A stretch of 60,000 nucleotides of DNA, from positions 1,662,464 to 1,722,463 of the forward strand of contig RPFO01000392.1 of assembly GCA_009746045.1 (NCBI GenBank), in the 5' to 3' direction. This document shows positions 20,801-31,559 of the stretch, one piece after another. The first letter of the stretch is position 1. Each line of letters begins with the position of its first letter. Under the pieces are notes generated by a model, which had not been told where the DNA came from, ran no database searches, and saw nothing but the letters and a program-made list of their open reading frames with translations. This DNA is from Mesostigma viride (Eukaryota > Streptophyta > Mesostigmatophyceae > Mesostigmatales > Mesostigmataceae). Made by a program: the position numbers and the translations under genes.

Positions 20801-22108
20801 ATAGCTGTTGTGGCCTCTTCCATGGAGGGGATTTGATCGAGTTCCTGCTGTTGAGCTGGTGTAAGGCGACGGGGAATGGCATGTAGGATTTTTTGCATGG
20901 CTGCAGATGAGTCAGGATGGGGTTCGTTTAGAAAGAGAGCTGAGTAGTAACGGTGACCACTCTGTAGTATGGAGGTGATGTCTCGGTGGCTGCCGTGTTC
21001 GTCTTGGATTTCCGTGATAGAGGAGTGAGCTTTAGGGGTAGGAATCAGAGCAAAGAACTCTTTGGTCATTCTCTCCTACCTGGTGCCACCACAGATTTTC
21101 TGAGTCTAGTGCTAATGTGTGACGCTCGAAACGTAGTTTGTCAAGTTCGGTCTGAGCTCTTTGAAGTTTTGTTAGTTCCGATTGATACAGGGTAGGCTTC
21201 GCTTGGAGTTTATTCACTATGCGTTGGTAGTACCGATAGTCCTGTCCTTTCTGGCGGCGGATATTTTGTGAATACAGTTGGGAAAATTCTAGAATGTTAG
21301 CTAGGCCCTCCTGCATCCAGCTGCAGCAGTCTGTGTAGCTACCCTTGCTGGCTCTCCACGACTGCCAGCGTGTCATGATCTCAAGGTAGTACTTATCGTC
21401 CGCGAGTAGGTGTTTGTTTAAGCGGGGAATGCCGGGGCCCCGGGCGGAGTTGGTGTGATGGGCAAGGGTAACGATGAGTGGGTAGTGATCAGAAAAATTA
21501 ACAGAACGGTCGACCGATGCGTAGCAAACTAGGTCCGCCCATGCGGGTGTGATGTAGATTTTATCAAGACGACGAGTAGTGCGTACATTTAAACGTGTGG
21601 CCAGCCAAGTGGGCCCGTGGTCTCGTGAGCGGATGACATCCTGTAAGTTCAGGTCCATGATCTGTTTACTGAAGGCCGCTGTGCGTATAGGGGGGTGTTC
21701 ATCCAGGTCTATATTGAAATCGCCCATCAACGCAATTTCGAACCCCTGTGAGATAAGGTCAGCGGCCATTTTGAAGAGGGAAGGGTAGAATGAGGCTTGA
21801 TCCGTTGGCTCGGTTGGGGCATATACACTAATAATGTATCCCTTATTTCCTGCCCATGTAATGGACTGCCGCGTCCAACGGCCCTGCCATCTAGCCTCCG
21901 CTGTGTCGGTAGCTATAGCCCAGTCCTGGCATGTCAGCGTAGGGTTGGGAGGTTTACGGTATTGAATGAGGGCAGTGCCCCCTTGTGTACCGCGTGCCCA
22001 TGCCCAGCGGTGAACTGTCCTAGGTGCAAGTGCTCTAGCAGCTCTAAGGCCAACGCGCTGAATTCGTGTTCAGTGACCAGATCACACTTTGATCCGGGAG
22101 CAAAATGA
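17851..22108 (-). pseudogene. LINE C ORF2: endonuclease, RT and zinc-knuckle C-terminus, frameshifted
   Basis: The EEP endonuclease part lies at about 22000-21390 (VYAPTEPTD, LMGDFNID, SDHYPL). RT lies at about 20650-20030 (LLYKKGD..NYRPI, GFRAN, WDFEKAFDR, LPQGDCMSP, AYVDD). A C-terminal Cys/His block at about 18390-18300 (CLCTHPSETIEH...C) resembles the zf-RVT domain of plant L1-type elements. The endonuclease and RT frames are joined by a one-base shift near 21070; another shift near 22000 and the missing endonuclease N-terminus leave it incomplete. The stop is at 17851-17853. Confidence 0.9.
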
Positions 22109-22198
22109 TTGGCTGTAAGTGAAGAACAAAAAACGAAATTTTAGTATCTAAGTTCCGAAGCGCTTGCTGAATTTGCCCCCTTTCTATTTTGCCCATTA

Positions 22199-22626
22199 GA
22201 AGTCCAGTGGCTTCCGTGGTCTAGTAAGGCTCCGTTTTAGCCACTGACATCTTGACACCCTAGGCTTAGCAGGGATTAATTACTGGCTATATTTGGAATA
22301 AACGTACACCTATTTACCTGGAAATGGGTATATTTTAGAAGTCCAGTGGCTTCCGTGGTCTAGTAAGGCTCCGTTTTAGCCACTGACATCTTGACACCCT
22401 AGGCTTAGCAGGGATTAATTACTGGCTATATTTGGAATAAACGTACACCTATTTACCTGGAAATGGGTATATTTTATGACAATGACAACCCATTAGAAGT
22501 CCAGTGGCTTCCGTGGTCTAGTAAGGCTCCGTTTTAGCCACTGACATCTTGACACCCTAGGCTTAGCAGGGATTAATTACCGCTGGCTATATTTGGAATA
22601 AACGTACACCTATTTACCTGGAAATG
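22199..22626. repeat. 139-bp tandem repeat, three copies
   Basis: Units begin GAAGTCCAGTGGCTTCCGTG at 22199, 22338 and 22496. The last interval is 158 bp because of a 19-bp insert (TGACAATGACAACCCATTA). They sit at the 5' end of LINE C. GAATTTGCCCCCTTTC occurs on both sides (about 22169 and 22669). Confidence 0.9.
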
Positions 22627-22667
22627 GGTATATTTTATTAGCCAATTATGGACCAAAGAGGTGAGAG

Positions 22668-23423
22668 CGAATTTGCCCCCTTTCCAAGGCCGGCCCGCTG
22701 AAAATACTTGAGAAATTCACCAATGAATGTTCGGTTCGAAACTGACCATGGATTGTTACTGGTGGATACACCTGGTGTTGCTCACATCGGAAGCCCGGGG
22801 GCACTTTCCCCGCTGAAAGGTGTCCGCGAAAGCGTTTTGTAGCCAACGCGGAAGCGTGTGAAGACAACGCAGCAAGACCGCAACCTATCCACCCGCCGAA
22901 GTCCAAACACTGCAGACGAGCACTTGCCACGTGGCAAATCCCCTTTGGCAGTAGGCTCGCCATATGGGGGCCATGACCACCCGCCGGCAGGCTATTTCAG
23001 CCGCAGCCCCTATATAAATATAGGGGCCGGACCAATGCAGCCACCGGCAGCCTTGGGGCCAGACCCTAGTACCCGTGAAATTTTGGCTGGGCATGTCACC
23101 CCTCCTGTTCTGAATGGAATTCTCAATGGAATGCCGTTACAGCCCATTTTCATTGAGAATGCAAGACCTTTTCGTATGTTCTGGCTGTACGGTCAGTGTT
23201 GGGGGTCGGTGAATGAATTCTGCATGAATGGAACTTTCATACGCCGCGCTGAGTCGGTGGAAGATCGAGCCACAAAAGAGGCAGGAGAGGCATCATTGGG
23301 AGAGGCGTGCCAACCCCGAGCGAGACGATGGTGAATTCGATCAAATTGGCTGATTGCAATAATTTTGCGGAGCTAGAATAATCGCTCGCGAGAGCTGCCA
23401 TGGGCGGTCGTGAAGGTTCAGAC
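22668..23423. other. Inner right part of the inverted-repeat unit
   Basis: No gene supported. It contains the single diverged 120-bp satellite copy (23099-23221) and a CCCCTATATAAATATAGGGG palindrome (23009-23028). The frame open across 22858-23334 is satellite-derived. Confidence 0.45.
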
Positions 23424-26058
23424 TATTACAAATGGTATCCATGCTTAATTAATTTGGATGGTACTGGTACCTATTTCTAGTTACCAGTTTTACTCGTAAC
23501 TACAAATCGTAACCAGTTTTAGAACCGAGCTGCCTGCAAGAATCCAGCCTGAAATGAGTTCATTTGTTCACTGTTCATATTTGTTTCATGTAAGAAAAGG
23601 GGGAAAATGACGAAAAACTGCACATGTATGCGGTCAAATGTCACCATTTGAGCTCAGAATGAGCCCAATTTTTGTGGGTGGTCTATTTTCATGGTCTAGA
23701 TGCTGCCTGCAAGAATCCAGCCTGATATGAGTTCATTTGTTCACTATTCATATTTGTTTCATGTAAGAAAAGGGGGAAAATGACGAAAAACTGCACATGT
23801 ATGCGGTCACATGTCACCATTTGAGCTCAGAATGAGCCCAATTTTTGTGGGTGGTCTATTTTCATGGTCTAGATGCTGCCTGCAAGAACCCAGCCTGATA
23901 TGAGTTCATTTGTTCACTGTTCATATTTGTTTCATGTAAGAAAAGGGGGAAAATGACGAAAAACTGCACATGTATGCTGTCACATGTCACCATTTGAGCT
24001 CAGAATGAGCCCAATTTTCGTGGGTGGTCTATTTTCATGGTCTAGATGCTGCCTGCAAGAACCCAGCCTGATACGAGTTCATTTGTCCACTGTTCATATT
24101 TGTTTCATGTAAGAAAAGGGGGAAAATGACGAAAAACTGCACATGTATGCTGTCACATGTCACCATTTGAGCTCAGAATGAGCCCAATTTTTGTGGGTGG
24201 TCTATTTTCATGGTCTAGATGCTGCCTGCAAGAACCCAGCCTGATATGAGTTCATTTGTTCACTGTTCATATTTGTTTCATGTAAGAAAAGGGGGAAAAT
24301 GACGAAAAACTGCACATGTATGCTGTCACATGTCACCATTTGAGCTCAGAATGAGCCCAATTTTCGTGGGTGGTCTATTTTCATGGTCTAGATGCTGCCT
24401 GCAACAGTCCAGCCTGAAATGAGTTCATTTGTTCACTATTCATATTTGTTTCATGTAAGAAAAGGGGGAAAATGACGAAAAACTGCACATGTATGCTGTC
24501 ACATGTCACCATTTGAGCTCAGAATGAGCCCAATTTTCGTGGGTGGTCTATTTTCATGGTCTACATGCTGCCTGCAACAGTCCAGCCTGAAATGAGTTCA
24601 TTTGTTCACTATTCATATTTGTTTCATGTAAGAAAAGGGGGAAAATGACGAAAAACTGCACATGTATGCTGTCACATGTCACCATTTGAGCTCAGAATGA
24701 GCCCAATTTTCGTGGGTGGTCTATTTTCATGGTATACATGCTGCCTGCAAGAATCCAGCCTGAAATGAGTTCGTTTGTCCACTATTCATATTTGTTGCAT
24801 GTAAGAAAAGGGGGAAAATGACGAAAAACTGCACATGTATGCTGTCACATGTCACCATTTGAGCTCAGAATGAGCCCAATTTTTGTGGGTGGTCTATTTT
24901 CATGGTCTACATGCTGCCTGCAGGAATCCAGCCTGATATGAGTTCATTTGTCCACTATTCATATTTGTTGCATGTAAGAAAAGGGGGAAAATGACGAAAA
25001 ACTGCACATGTATGCTGTCACATGTCACCATTTGAGCTCAGAATGAGCCCAATTTTCGTGGGTGGTCTATTTTCATGGTCTACATGCTGCCTGCAACAGT
25101 CCAGCCTGAAATGAGTTCATTTGTCCACTATTCATATTTGTTGCATGTAAGAAAAGGGGGAAAATGACGAAAAACTGCACATGTATGCTGTCACATGTCA
25201 CCATTTGAGCTCAGAATGAGCCCAATTTTCGTGGGTGGTCTATTTTCATGGTATAAATGCTGCCTGCAAGAATCCAGCCTGAAATGAGTTCATTTGTTCA
25301 CTATTCATATTTGTTTCATGTAAGAAAAGGGGGAAAATGACGAAAAACTGCACATGTATGCTGTCACATGTCACCATTTGAGCTCAGAATGAGCCCAATT
25401 TTCGTGGGTGGTCTATTTTCATGGTATAAATGCTGCCTGCAAGAATCCAGCCTGAAATGAGTTCGTTTGTCCACTATTCATATTTGTTGCATGTAAGAAA
25501 AGGGGGAAAATGACGAAAAACTGCACATGTATGCTGTCACATGTCACCATTTGAGCTCAGAATGAGCCCAATTTTTGTGGGTGGTCTATTTTCATGGTCT
25601 ACATGCTGCCTGCAAGAATCCAGCCTGATATGAGTTCATTTGTCCACTATTCATATTTGTTGCATGTAAGAAAAGGGGGAAAATGACGAAAAACTGCACA
25701 TGTATGCTGTCACATGTCACCATTTGAGCTCAGAATGAGCCCAATTTTCGTGGGTGGTCTATTTTCATGGTCTACATGCTGCCTGCAACAGTCCAGCCTG
25801 AAATGAGTTCATTTGTCCACTATTCATATTTGTTGCATGTAAGAAAAGGGGGAAAATGACGAAAAACTGCACATGTATGCTGTCACATGTCACCATTTGA
25901 GCTCAGAATGAGCCCAATTTTCGTGGGTGGTCTATTTTCATGGTCTACATGCTGCCTGCAACAGTCCAGCTTTAGGTACCCTCAGATCTGAAAGATTTTA
26001 TTTTTACTCATTTGAAGACTTGTGAAATTGAGCAAACACCTATGAATCCCCTCATGCC
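23424..26058 (-). repeat. Right arm of the ~19-kb inverted-repeat unit
   Basis: Mirror of 7107-9980: inner block 23424-23524 (starting TATTACAAATGGTATCCATG), about 14 inverted 173-bp units (to about 25972), then an outer end 26022-26058 (TGAAATTGAGCAAACAC and ATGAATCCCCTCATGCC) that matches the left outer end. No short target-site duplication is visible outside either end. Confidence 0.85.
23525..25972 (-). repeat. 173-bp satellite array, right (about 14 copies, inverted)
   Basis: Same 173-bp unit as on the left, in reverse orientation; CTGCACATG marks recur at 23618, 23791 and 23964. Variants (GCATGC for TTTCATG, AACAGTCCAG for AGAATCCAG) form runs, showing local amplification within the array. 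Confidence 0.95.
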
Positions 26059-27270
26059 TCTGGCATCAGGCATGAAGGAGAAAGGGGGCCCTCTGCCCTT
26101 TATTCCTGTTGTGCACCGATACATGGATTATAAGCAGTCCGGTGCACCGTGACTCCCCAACGGGATCGACTGTCAGAGCACGAGTTTAATTAATCCCGGC
26201 TAAAACCTGATCTTGTAGGACTGTCTAATGTGCAGAAAAGTCGCTACTGAATGATAAATATCTAGCTAGCTGGATTGTTTATCGCCGGTGTCTAGCTAGT
26301 AGCACGTCGACATGCAGCAATGATGCAGAATCCAATATGTCGAGCTAGGCGAGGAGTACCGGCAGAGTCGATTGGCAGAGATAAGTGTCGACTCAGCTAG
26401 CTAGACAAGTGTGGTGGCCAGGCAATTAATTAGACTGGCACGACTCCCGCTTCCATTGAACTGAGCTAAAGTGTTGCTAGAGCAAGTGTGCACACGCAAA
26501 CGCGAGACATTAGCACTAGTAGTAGATGTCAAACGGTAGGCTACGTGTGCCAAACTATATGCGCGCATTTCCCAGCAATACAGCAATTATTTAAGCGTAA
26601 TAATGTGCTGCCAATCCTGCCATGCCTGCTTCAGTAACAACACTGTCATCAACTCATGCATGTAGGACTTGGCGCTGAGGCTATGAGCAACGAAATACGT
26701 GCGCATCATCAACTAATCATCTCACTAAGCTGAGCAGTCCCCTGAGACGATAAGGCGCCCTTCCTTCCTTTCCGGCTCCGCAAGATCGACTCTGCAGTCC
26801 AACCCATGGTCGCTGGATGACGACTTGACTGACCCGCGCAGCAGCAGCAACGTCGCGAGCTAGTTGCCCACCTTCCTTCGCCATAATAAAAGCAACCCCC
26901 CGAGAATCGAAGGCCCCATGGGTGGCAGCCATGGCAGGGAGGCGGGACCTGTACATTTGACAGCAAGCTAGCTGTGGGCCTCCTCCCGGCCGTGACGGTG
27001 ATCCATGATCAGGATGATACACTAGCTAGTGCTCAGGGCTTAGCACTTGTTGCATAGGTTCCGATGTATTCATGCTGTTTCCGATGTATTCAATATCATC
27101 AGGCCTATCCTGCTATCCACGTGCATGCACTGTATTGAATATGGCCCTACTTAGCTCCCGTCCTAGCTGCCGGGTCTTGTTGTATGGCTCAGGATACTGC
27201 CGGCTAGTATTTCAGAACTTTATTCAGCTAGCAGTATGCACTAGCACGATCGCCTGCCGACGATCTGCTC
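26059..27270. other. Repeat-derived intergenic DNA
   Basis: No gene seen. The stretch 26085-26190 shares CCGTGACTCCCCAACGGGA and flanking blocks with 36810-36905, so it is a dispersed repeat. The rest is rich in AGCTAGCT-type sequence. Several short open frames have no supporting features. Confidence 0.45.
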
Positions 27271-27277
27271 CTCCCAC

Positions 27278-27420
27278 CCAGACCTGGGCGGACATGCTGA
27301 AGCACCACATGCACCACCTCCATGCACCGCCTCCACCATCGCGGCACAGCTTAATTAGCAACAAACGCTCGACCTCCGCGCGAGCTGCATGGAGGCAGGG
27401 ACATAACCAAGCGCGCGCAG
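27278..27420 (+). pseudogene. Decayed LINE ORF1 fragment
   Basis: Matches the middle of the ORF1 at 34359-35759 (TWADMLKHH against TWADMLKQH, followed by the same Cys-free His/Thr-rich stretch), with many changes and no open frame around it. Confidence 0.65.
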
Positions 27421-27440
27421 TGTTAATTTCCCCAGAAAAA

Positions 27441-27456
27441 GTCCTAAATTTAGGAC
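27441..27456. repeat. Perfect 16-bp palindrome GTCCTAAATTTAGGAC (copy 1)
   Basis: A perfect self-complementary 16-mer. An identical copy with matching edges (AAA before, C after) is at 29281-29296, and a half site (AATTTAGGACC) is at about 27640. Confidence 0.8.
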
Positions 27457-27700
27457 CAGTTTGACGTATCAAATATGCATGCAAACATGAACATTTCGGA
27501 CCCTGGCATTGGTGCCCATGGCAGATAATACACCTTTTGAATTTCTATCAAAAACCTGGGTTAAAAAGACAACATTTACCACCTAAATGGGCACTGCCCC
27601 CATACCACACCTCGAACGGGAAAATTGGCAAAATGGTGAATTTAGGACCAATAGGACCAATTAGTATATCAACGCATTACCATGCTATATCCACACGGTC

Positions 27701-27756
27701 ACGTGACTTATGCTCACGTGACGCAGTCACGTGTCTATTAATTAATTAATTAATTA
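27701..27756 (+). mobile_element. Micro-insertion: LINE A 3' hairpin and tail only (56 bp)
   Basis: Only the terminal hairpin CACGTGACGCAGTCACGTG and the (TTAA)n tail of LINE A, bounded by a 12-bp target-site duplication ATCCACACGGTC (27689-27700 and 27757-27768). Confidence 0.9.
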
Positions 27757-27768
27757 ATCCACACGGTC

Positions 27769-29811
27769 CCTTGAGCATCTTACAAACGCTAGGGGCCCCA
27801 TGGGACCCTACGATCGAGGCCTTGGGATGGCGGGGCAGCGTATAACAAGGCCATACCCTGCTGTGGCTGCCTGTATGTATACGCGTGCCTAACGGTGTCA
27901 CAGATGGTGCAGGTAATGCAATATACTGTTGCATGGTTGCTGAGGTTGCCCGGCTTGAACATGGCCCACCCCTTACGGTAAACTTTCTCTAAGCATACGC
28001 CAAACCTTCTTTGAGATCACGGACATGCTGGCCACCACCCAGCGATGAAAAAACATTGCATTTGCATTGCAACTAACCCATTAATGCAGCCCAATGAAGT
28101 TACAAACCAACGTTGTGCTAACATGCATGCAACGCTTTGTGAGCGAATTCAGGGTGCATGTAACACGTAAACCATACTGTATACTGTCTGAGAACACCCT
28201 GAACGACTGCAGGCCATAGGACCATGGTTTATAACTAACACATGAGTAAAACTGCTCTTACGCACGCGTGTTTTAGCTGCAGCGGACGACGAAGATAGAG
28301 ATCGAGGTAAAAAATTGTATGACGTAAACCAGCTACGTGTGGCAGTTATGTGCACAGAGAGCGTCCCCTCTTTTTAGGCATAGCTGGCTGACTCAAAACA
28401 CCACGACAGCGTTGCCAGTTACACTCATGATCTAGGACGCCCCGGCACGTACCTGCTACTTACGTCGCCACTTCCAGATGGTTGCAAAAAAGTCGCTGAA
28501 ATCTGCAGTCAGGTCAGCTTTCCGAGAGCAGAGCGCACCAAAGCTGGCCAACCGGTTCGAAAATGATATAAACCACGCTTGTGCTGCGTTCTAGGTCCAA
28601 GAAATACCGAAAGTGAACACCTATAAGGTGCGCTCGCTGCCCAGCCCGGAACCGGTCCCTAAAACATGGTCGACAATGGAAATCGGGCAAGAATATCACG
28701 GCCCAGGCGCTCCCATGTCTAACTAATACTCCGTTCCTGAACTCCAGACGATAATCAAAATCGTCCACAAAAATTTTCTGGCTTGATTCGTACCACCATT
28801 GCTAATACACTAACATGTTTGTGCCAAAATCGACCCTCCGCGAGCAGGCGATCTGTGCCCCATTTGTGTTGTGCCGCTGTGCTACAGCGCTACACATAAC
28901 AACTTGCGCAGAAAATTTTCACAGCCTTTGATTTTAACAGAAAATTTTGACAACCTTTCGTTTTTGCTACTGGGCGCCCGAAATGATAAACGCACGTGAA
29001 AACGCCGGCCACGATTGTCAGGTCGCCATATCCACCTTACATCATTCCCGCACCCACTTTTTCGCTCCAAAATCGGTTATATTTTTGGTCGAGGTACCTA
29101 TATACTTCCCCGCGCATCTAGCTACCCGCGGTACCCGGGTACGGAATCCGGGTGCCATGTGCCGGTACCACAGATCGGGTACATCACGGCGGGTACTGTC
29201 CACATGGGGTTCGGACCATATAGTGACCCCCCTTACCCGGTACCTCGGTTATAGTGACCTCTAGGACAAATTAGGACAAAGTCCTAAATTTAGGACCGTG
29301 AGGTGGCACCCCAAAAACCTTAAAACTTGACCCATGCTAATATCACTTGAATTTCAGTTGCACCATGCTAAATTATGATTGGGGGCACTAAATAACATCT
29401 ATAGTGAGTTGTCCATGCACTTGTTGGGGGTACTACCCCCACCGATACGCCAATATTGAGCTACAAATAGAAAAAGAAGCTAATTAGGGCTATGTATGCG
29501 CCAGCCCATGCTGCACTCATTTGTTGGCAAAAATAAATGTAGCGTCTATAGTTCCCTGAGTTTGTAGAGCTCTTGCTGAGCTATTTAATTTACATCATGA
29601 AAATGACAAAACCTTGAACAGTTATTAATTTCCCCGCAAAAGTATATCCTTTTTTTACCGGACATTGGGAATAAACATGTCATAAACACTTCAGATTAGG
29701 CAACAAAATGTAGCGAAAATCCGGCTATCAGGGGGACCGCATGCAGTGGTCCAAGTCCCAGGTCATTCCGACAATATAGCTAGCTCAAGTTATTGCGTTT
29801 GGCGCGTTAGA
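27769..29811. other. No supported gene
   Basis: AT-rich intergenic DNA with short frames only. It contains the second 16-bp palindrome (29281-29296) and a block dense in GGTACC/GGGTAC motifs (29090-29245). TTAATTTCCCC..AAAAGT sequences near 27422 and 29628 resemble each other. Confidence 0.45.
29281..29296. repeat. Perfect 16-bp palindrome (copy 2)
   Basis: Identical to 27441-27456 with the same immediate neighbours. Confidence 0.8.
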
Positions 29812-29847
29812 ACAAAAATGCCCGCTAAACCAGAAACTGTCACTATT

Positions 29848-30120
29848 TCAGCCCTTGTAAGCATCCTGCACAAGGCAGGCAGGGCAAAACCTATCCCCCT
29901 TGGGCTCCTTAGTCCACGGGGGGTCAGCGCAGCACCCATGCAATCCTCCCTTGCACCCGAATGTGCTGCACAGCAGGAAAGGGACACCGTCAATTTCATC
30001 CGGGGACGCACATGCAAGGCAAGGAATATCATCAACATCATTCTCATCATCACTGCTACCTTCCCCATCGTCCCCCTGCCCCTCCCTTTGCATCACGTCG
30101 TGGCAGCCACCCTTGAAACA
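29848..30120 (-). pseudogene. PHD-like zinc-finger fragment flanked by direct repeats
   Basis: An acidic stretch (SSDDENDVDD) is followed by CLAC..., C-x4-C, H-x2-C and CPAC, the order of a PHD/RING-type C4HC3 finger, then a stop at 29848. Upstream the frame is open only to about 30130. The piece is bracketed by an imperfect direct repeat of about 45 bp (ATTCCGACAA...AGCTCAAG at about 29764 and 30129). It may be a captured exon or a C-terminal piece of a transposon protein; no promoter or partner exon is visible. Confidence 0.45.
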
Positions 30121-30536
30121 TGCAGATCATTCCGACAAGTCTAGCTCAAGTAATAAGGTTATGCGTGCTAAAACCTGAACATAATAAGCTTAAGGGGGGG
30201 TTTCTTTGTATATGGCCACTTAGGCATGCTGTTTTCCATCCAAAAAGCCAGAAAGCATGCCCCACTCGATCACAAAACATAAGCAAACGGCTAGGCACCA
30301 CATCTGCCCTCACCTGCCCTCGGCATGGCCAACCTTGCCAGCGCAAGCTTGCATAGCAACACGATTGCTAGGCATACATGCCAAGAGAGCATACACTATA
30401 CTCTACCCAAGGTTACCTTGTAAACGTCATGCCAAGAACTCAGCAAATCTATGATCAAAAGCACATATAATTAACTCTAGCACACTGATGACGACACATG
30501 GTCAAGGTTGGGGGTCACTGTGGCACGCACTGACTG

Positions 30537-31001
30537 ATGGGTTTCCTAGACGACCACTCACCACCTGACGAGGCGCTAAGGACCACTCAGAAAGCAAGTA
30601 GTAGAAGACTGCTTGAAGATGCAGGGCTTCTGGGACTATCCGTACTCCGCGCCCGCATGATTGACAAGGAGAAATGGGCTGCCATCTGCGAAAAAGACCC
30701 TTCCCGAGGGGTATGCTCCTGTTTTCTCCCCACGGGCCCCGCGGCCCGTTGCTAGCCAGGGTAGAAGTCCGCAGGTGGAGGTTGTTGGTCCTGAGGATAG
30801 CCGCTACACTACCGCCTCGTCTGCCATTACAGTAGAGGACAGCTCGGATGAGGATTACATCCCCATCTAGTGCGGTTGGGGGATGATGCAGACGATCGAT
30901 ATTCGCTTAAACTTTTGTGTAATTATTTTTCTAATGAGATTAGCATAGTACTCCGTGGCATGCCTTTGCGCATGACACGCAAGTACTTACTTACTTACTT
31001 A
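30537..31001 (+). pseudogene. C-terminal fragment of an unknown ORF with a (TTAC)n-tailed 3' end
   Basis: A coding-like stretch (30537-30710) shifts frame near 30700 and continues to a stop at 30870 after an acidic EDSSDEDY ending. It is followed by a 3' UTR-like stretch and a (TTAC)n tail at 30984-31001. The layout (frame end, short UTR, simple tail) fits a 5'-truncated retrotransposon of another family, but I cannot identify a domain. Confidence 0.4.
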
Positions 31002-31559
31002 AAGCAAGTATAAACACAATCACACTTTACATGCCATCAACATGGATCAAATCCATGCTGAATATGTTATGAAGTACAAAGGGGTACAGGGTGGTCACGC
31101 ACCTCATACTCCTTCACTGTCCCTCGAGCATGGCCAGACTTATAAGTACGTGAATAGCAATAATGATGATTATGGCACTCACATGCATTACCAGCATTTT
31201 CTATTATGTTTCTCCCAGGTTAGAATGTAAGGGTTATGCCAACCAAGCTTTATACCCGGTAAATGTAGCAAAAAGCACCCGTTCGGTTGAGAATTCGATG
31301 CTACCGATAAGAATGCATCCTTCACGGTCAAAAAGACCCCAAAAACTGAGAATTTACTGCCGCAATCACGAATTCTATTCTATTCCGCGCGACCAAAAAA
31401 TGCAGATTCCCCCCCATGCCGATGGCAGTAAAAGAAAGCAGCGATATTGTAAACCAGCCACTTGCCGCCGCAACCCAACATCATTAAATCATCGTCTTCA
31501 ACATCCAAGCATTCTTTTTGCATTTCTCTAGCCCTACATTGCTGGCTAGTTTCGCCTAA
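31002..31559. other. No gene seen
   Basis: Low-support short frames only; no repeats recognised. Confidence 0.4.

Larger units (their letters stand above)
17736..22667 (-). mobile_element. LINE C: L1-like element with zf-RVT-type C-terminus, flanked by a 48-bp direct repeat
   Basis: A minus-strand non-LTR element between direct copies of GGAAATGGGTATATTTTATT plus 28 further matching bases (17736-17783 and 22620-22667). The 3' end near 17784 has no simple-repeat tail. The 5' side carries three 139-bp repeats (22199-22626), each ending in the first 18 bases of the direct repeat. The flank could be a long target-site duplication or a product of repeat recombination. Confidence 0.75.
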
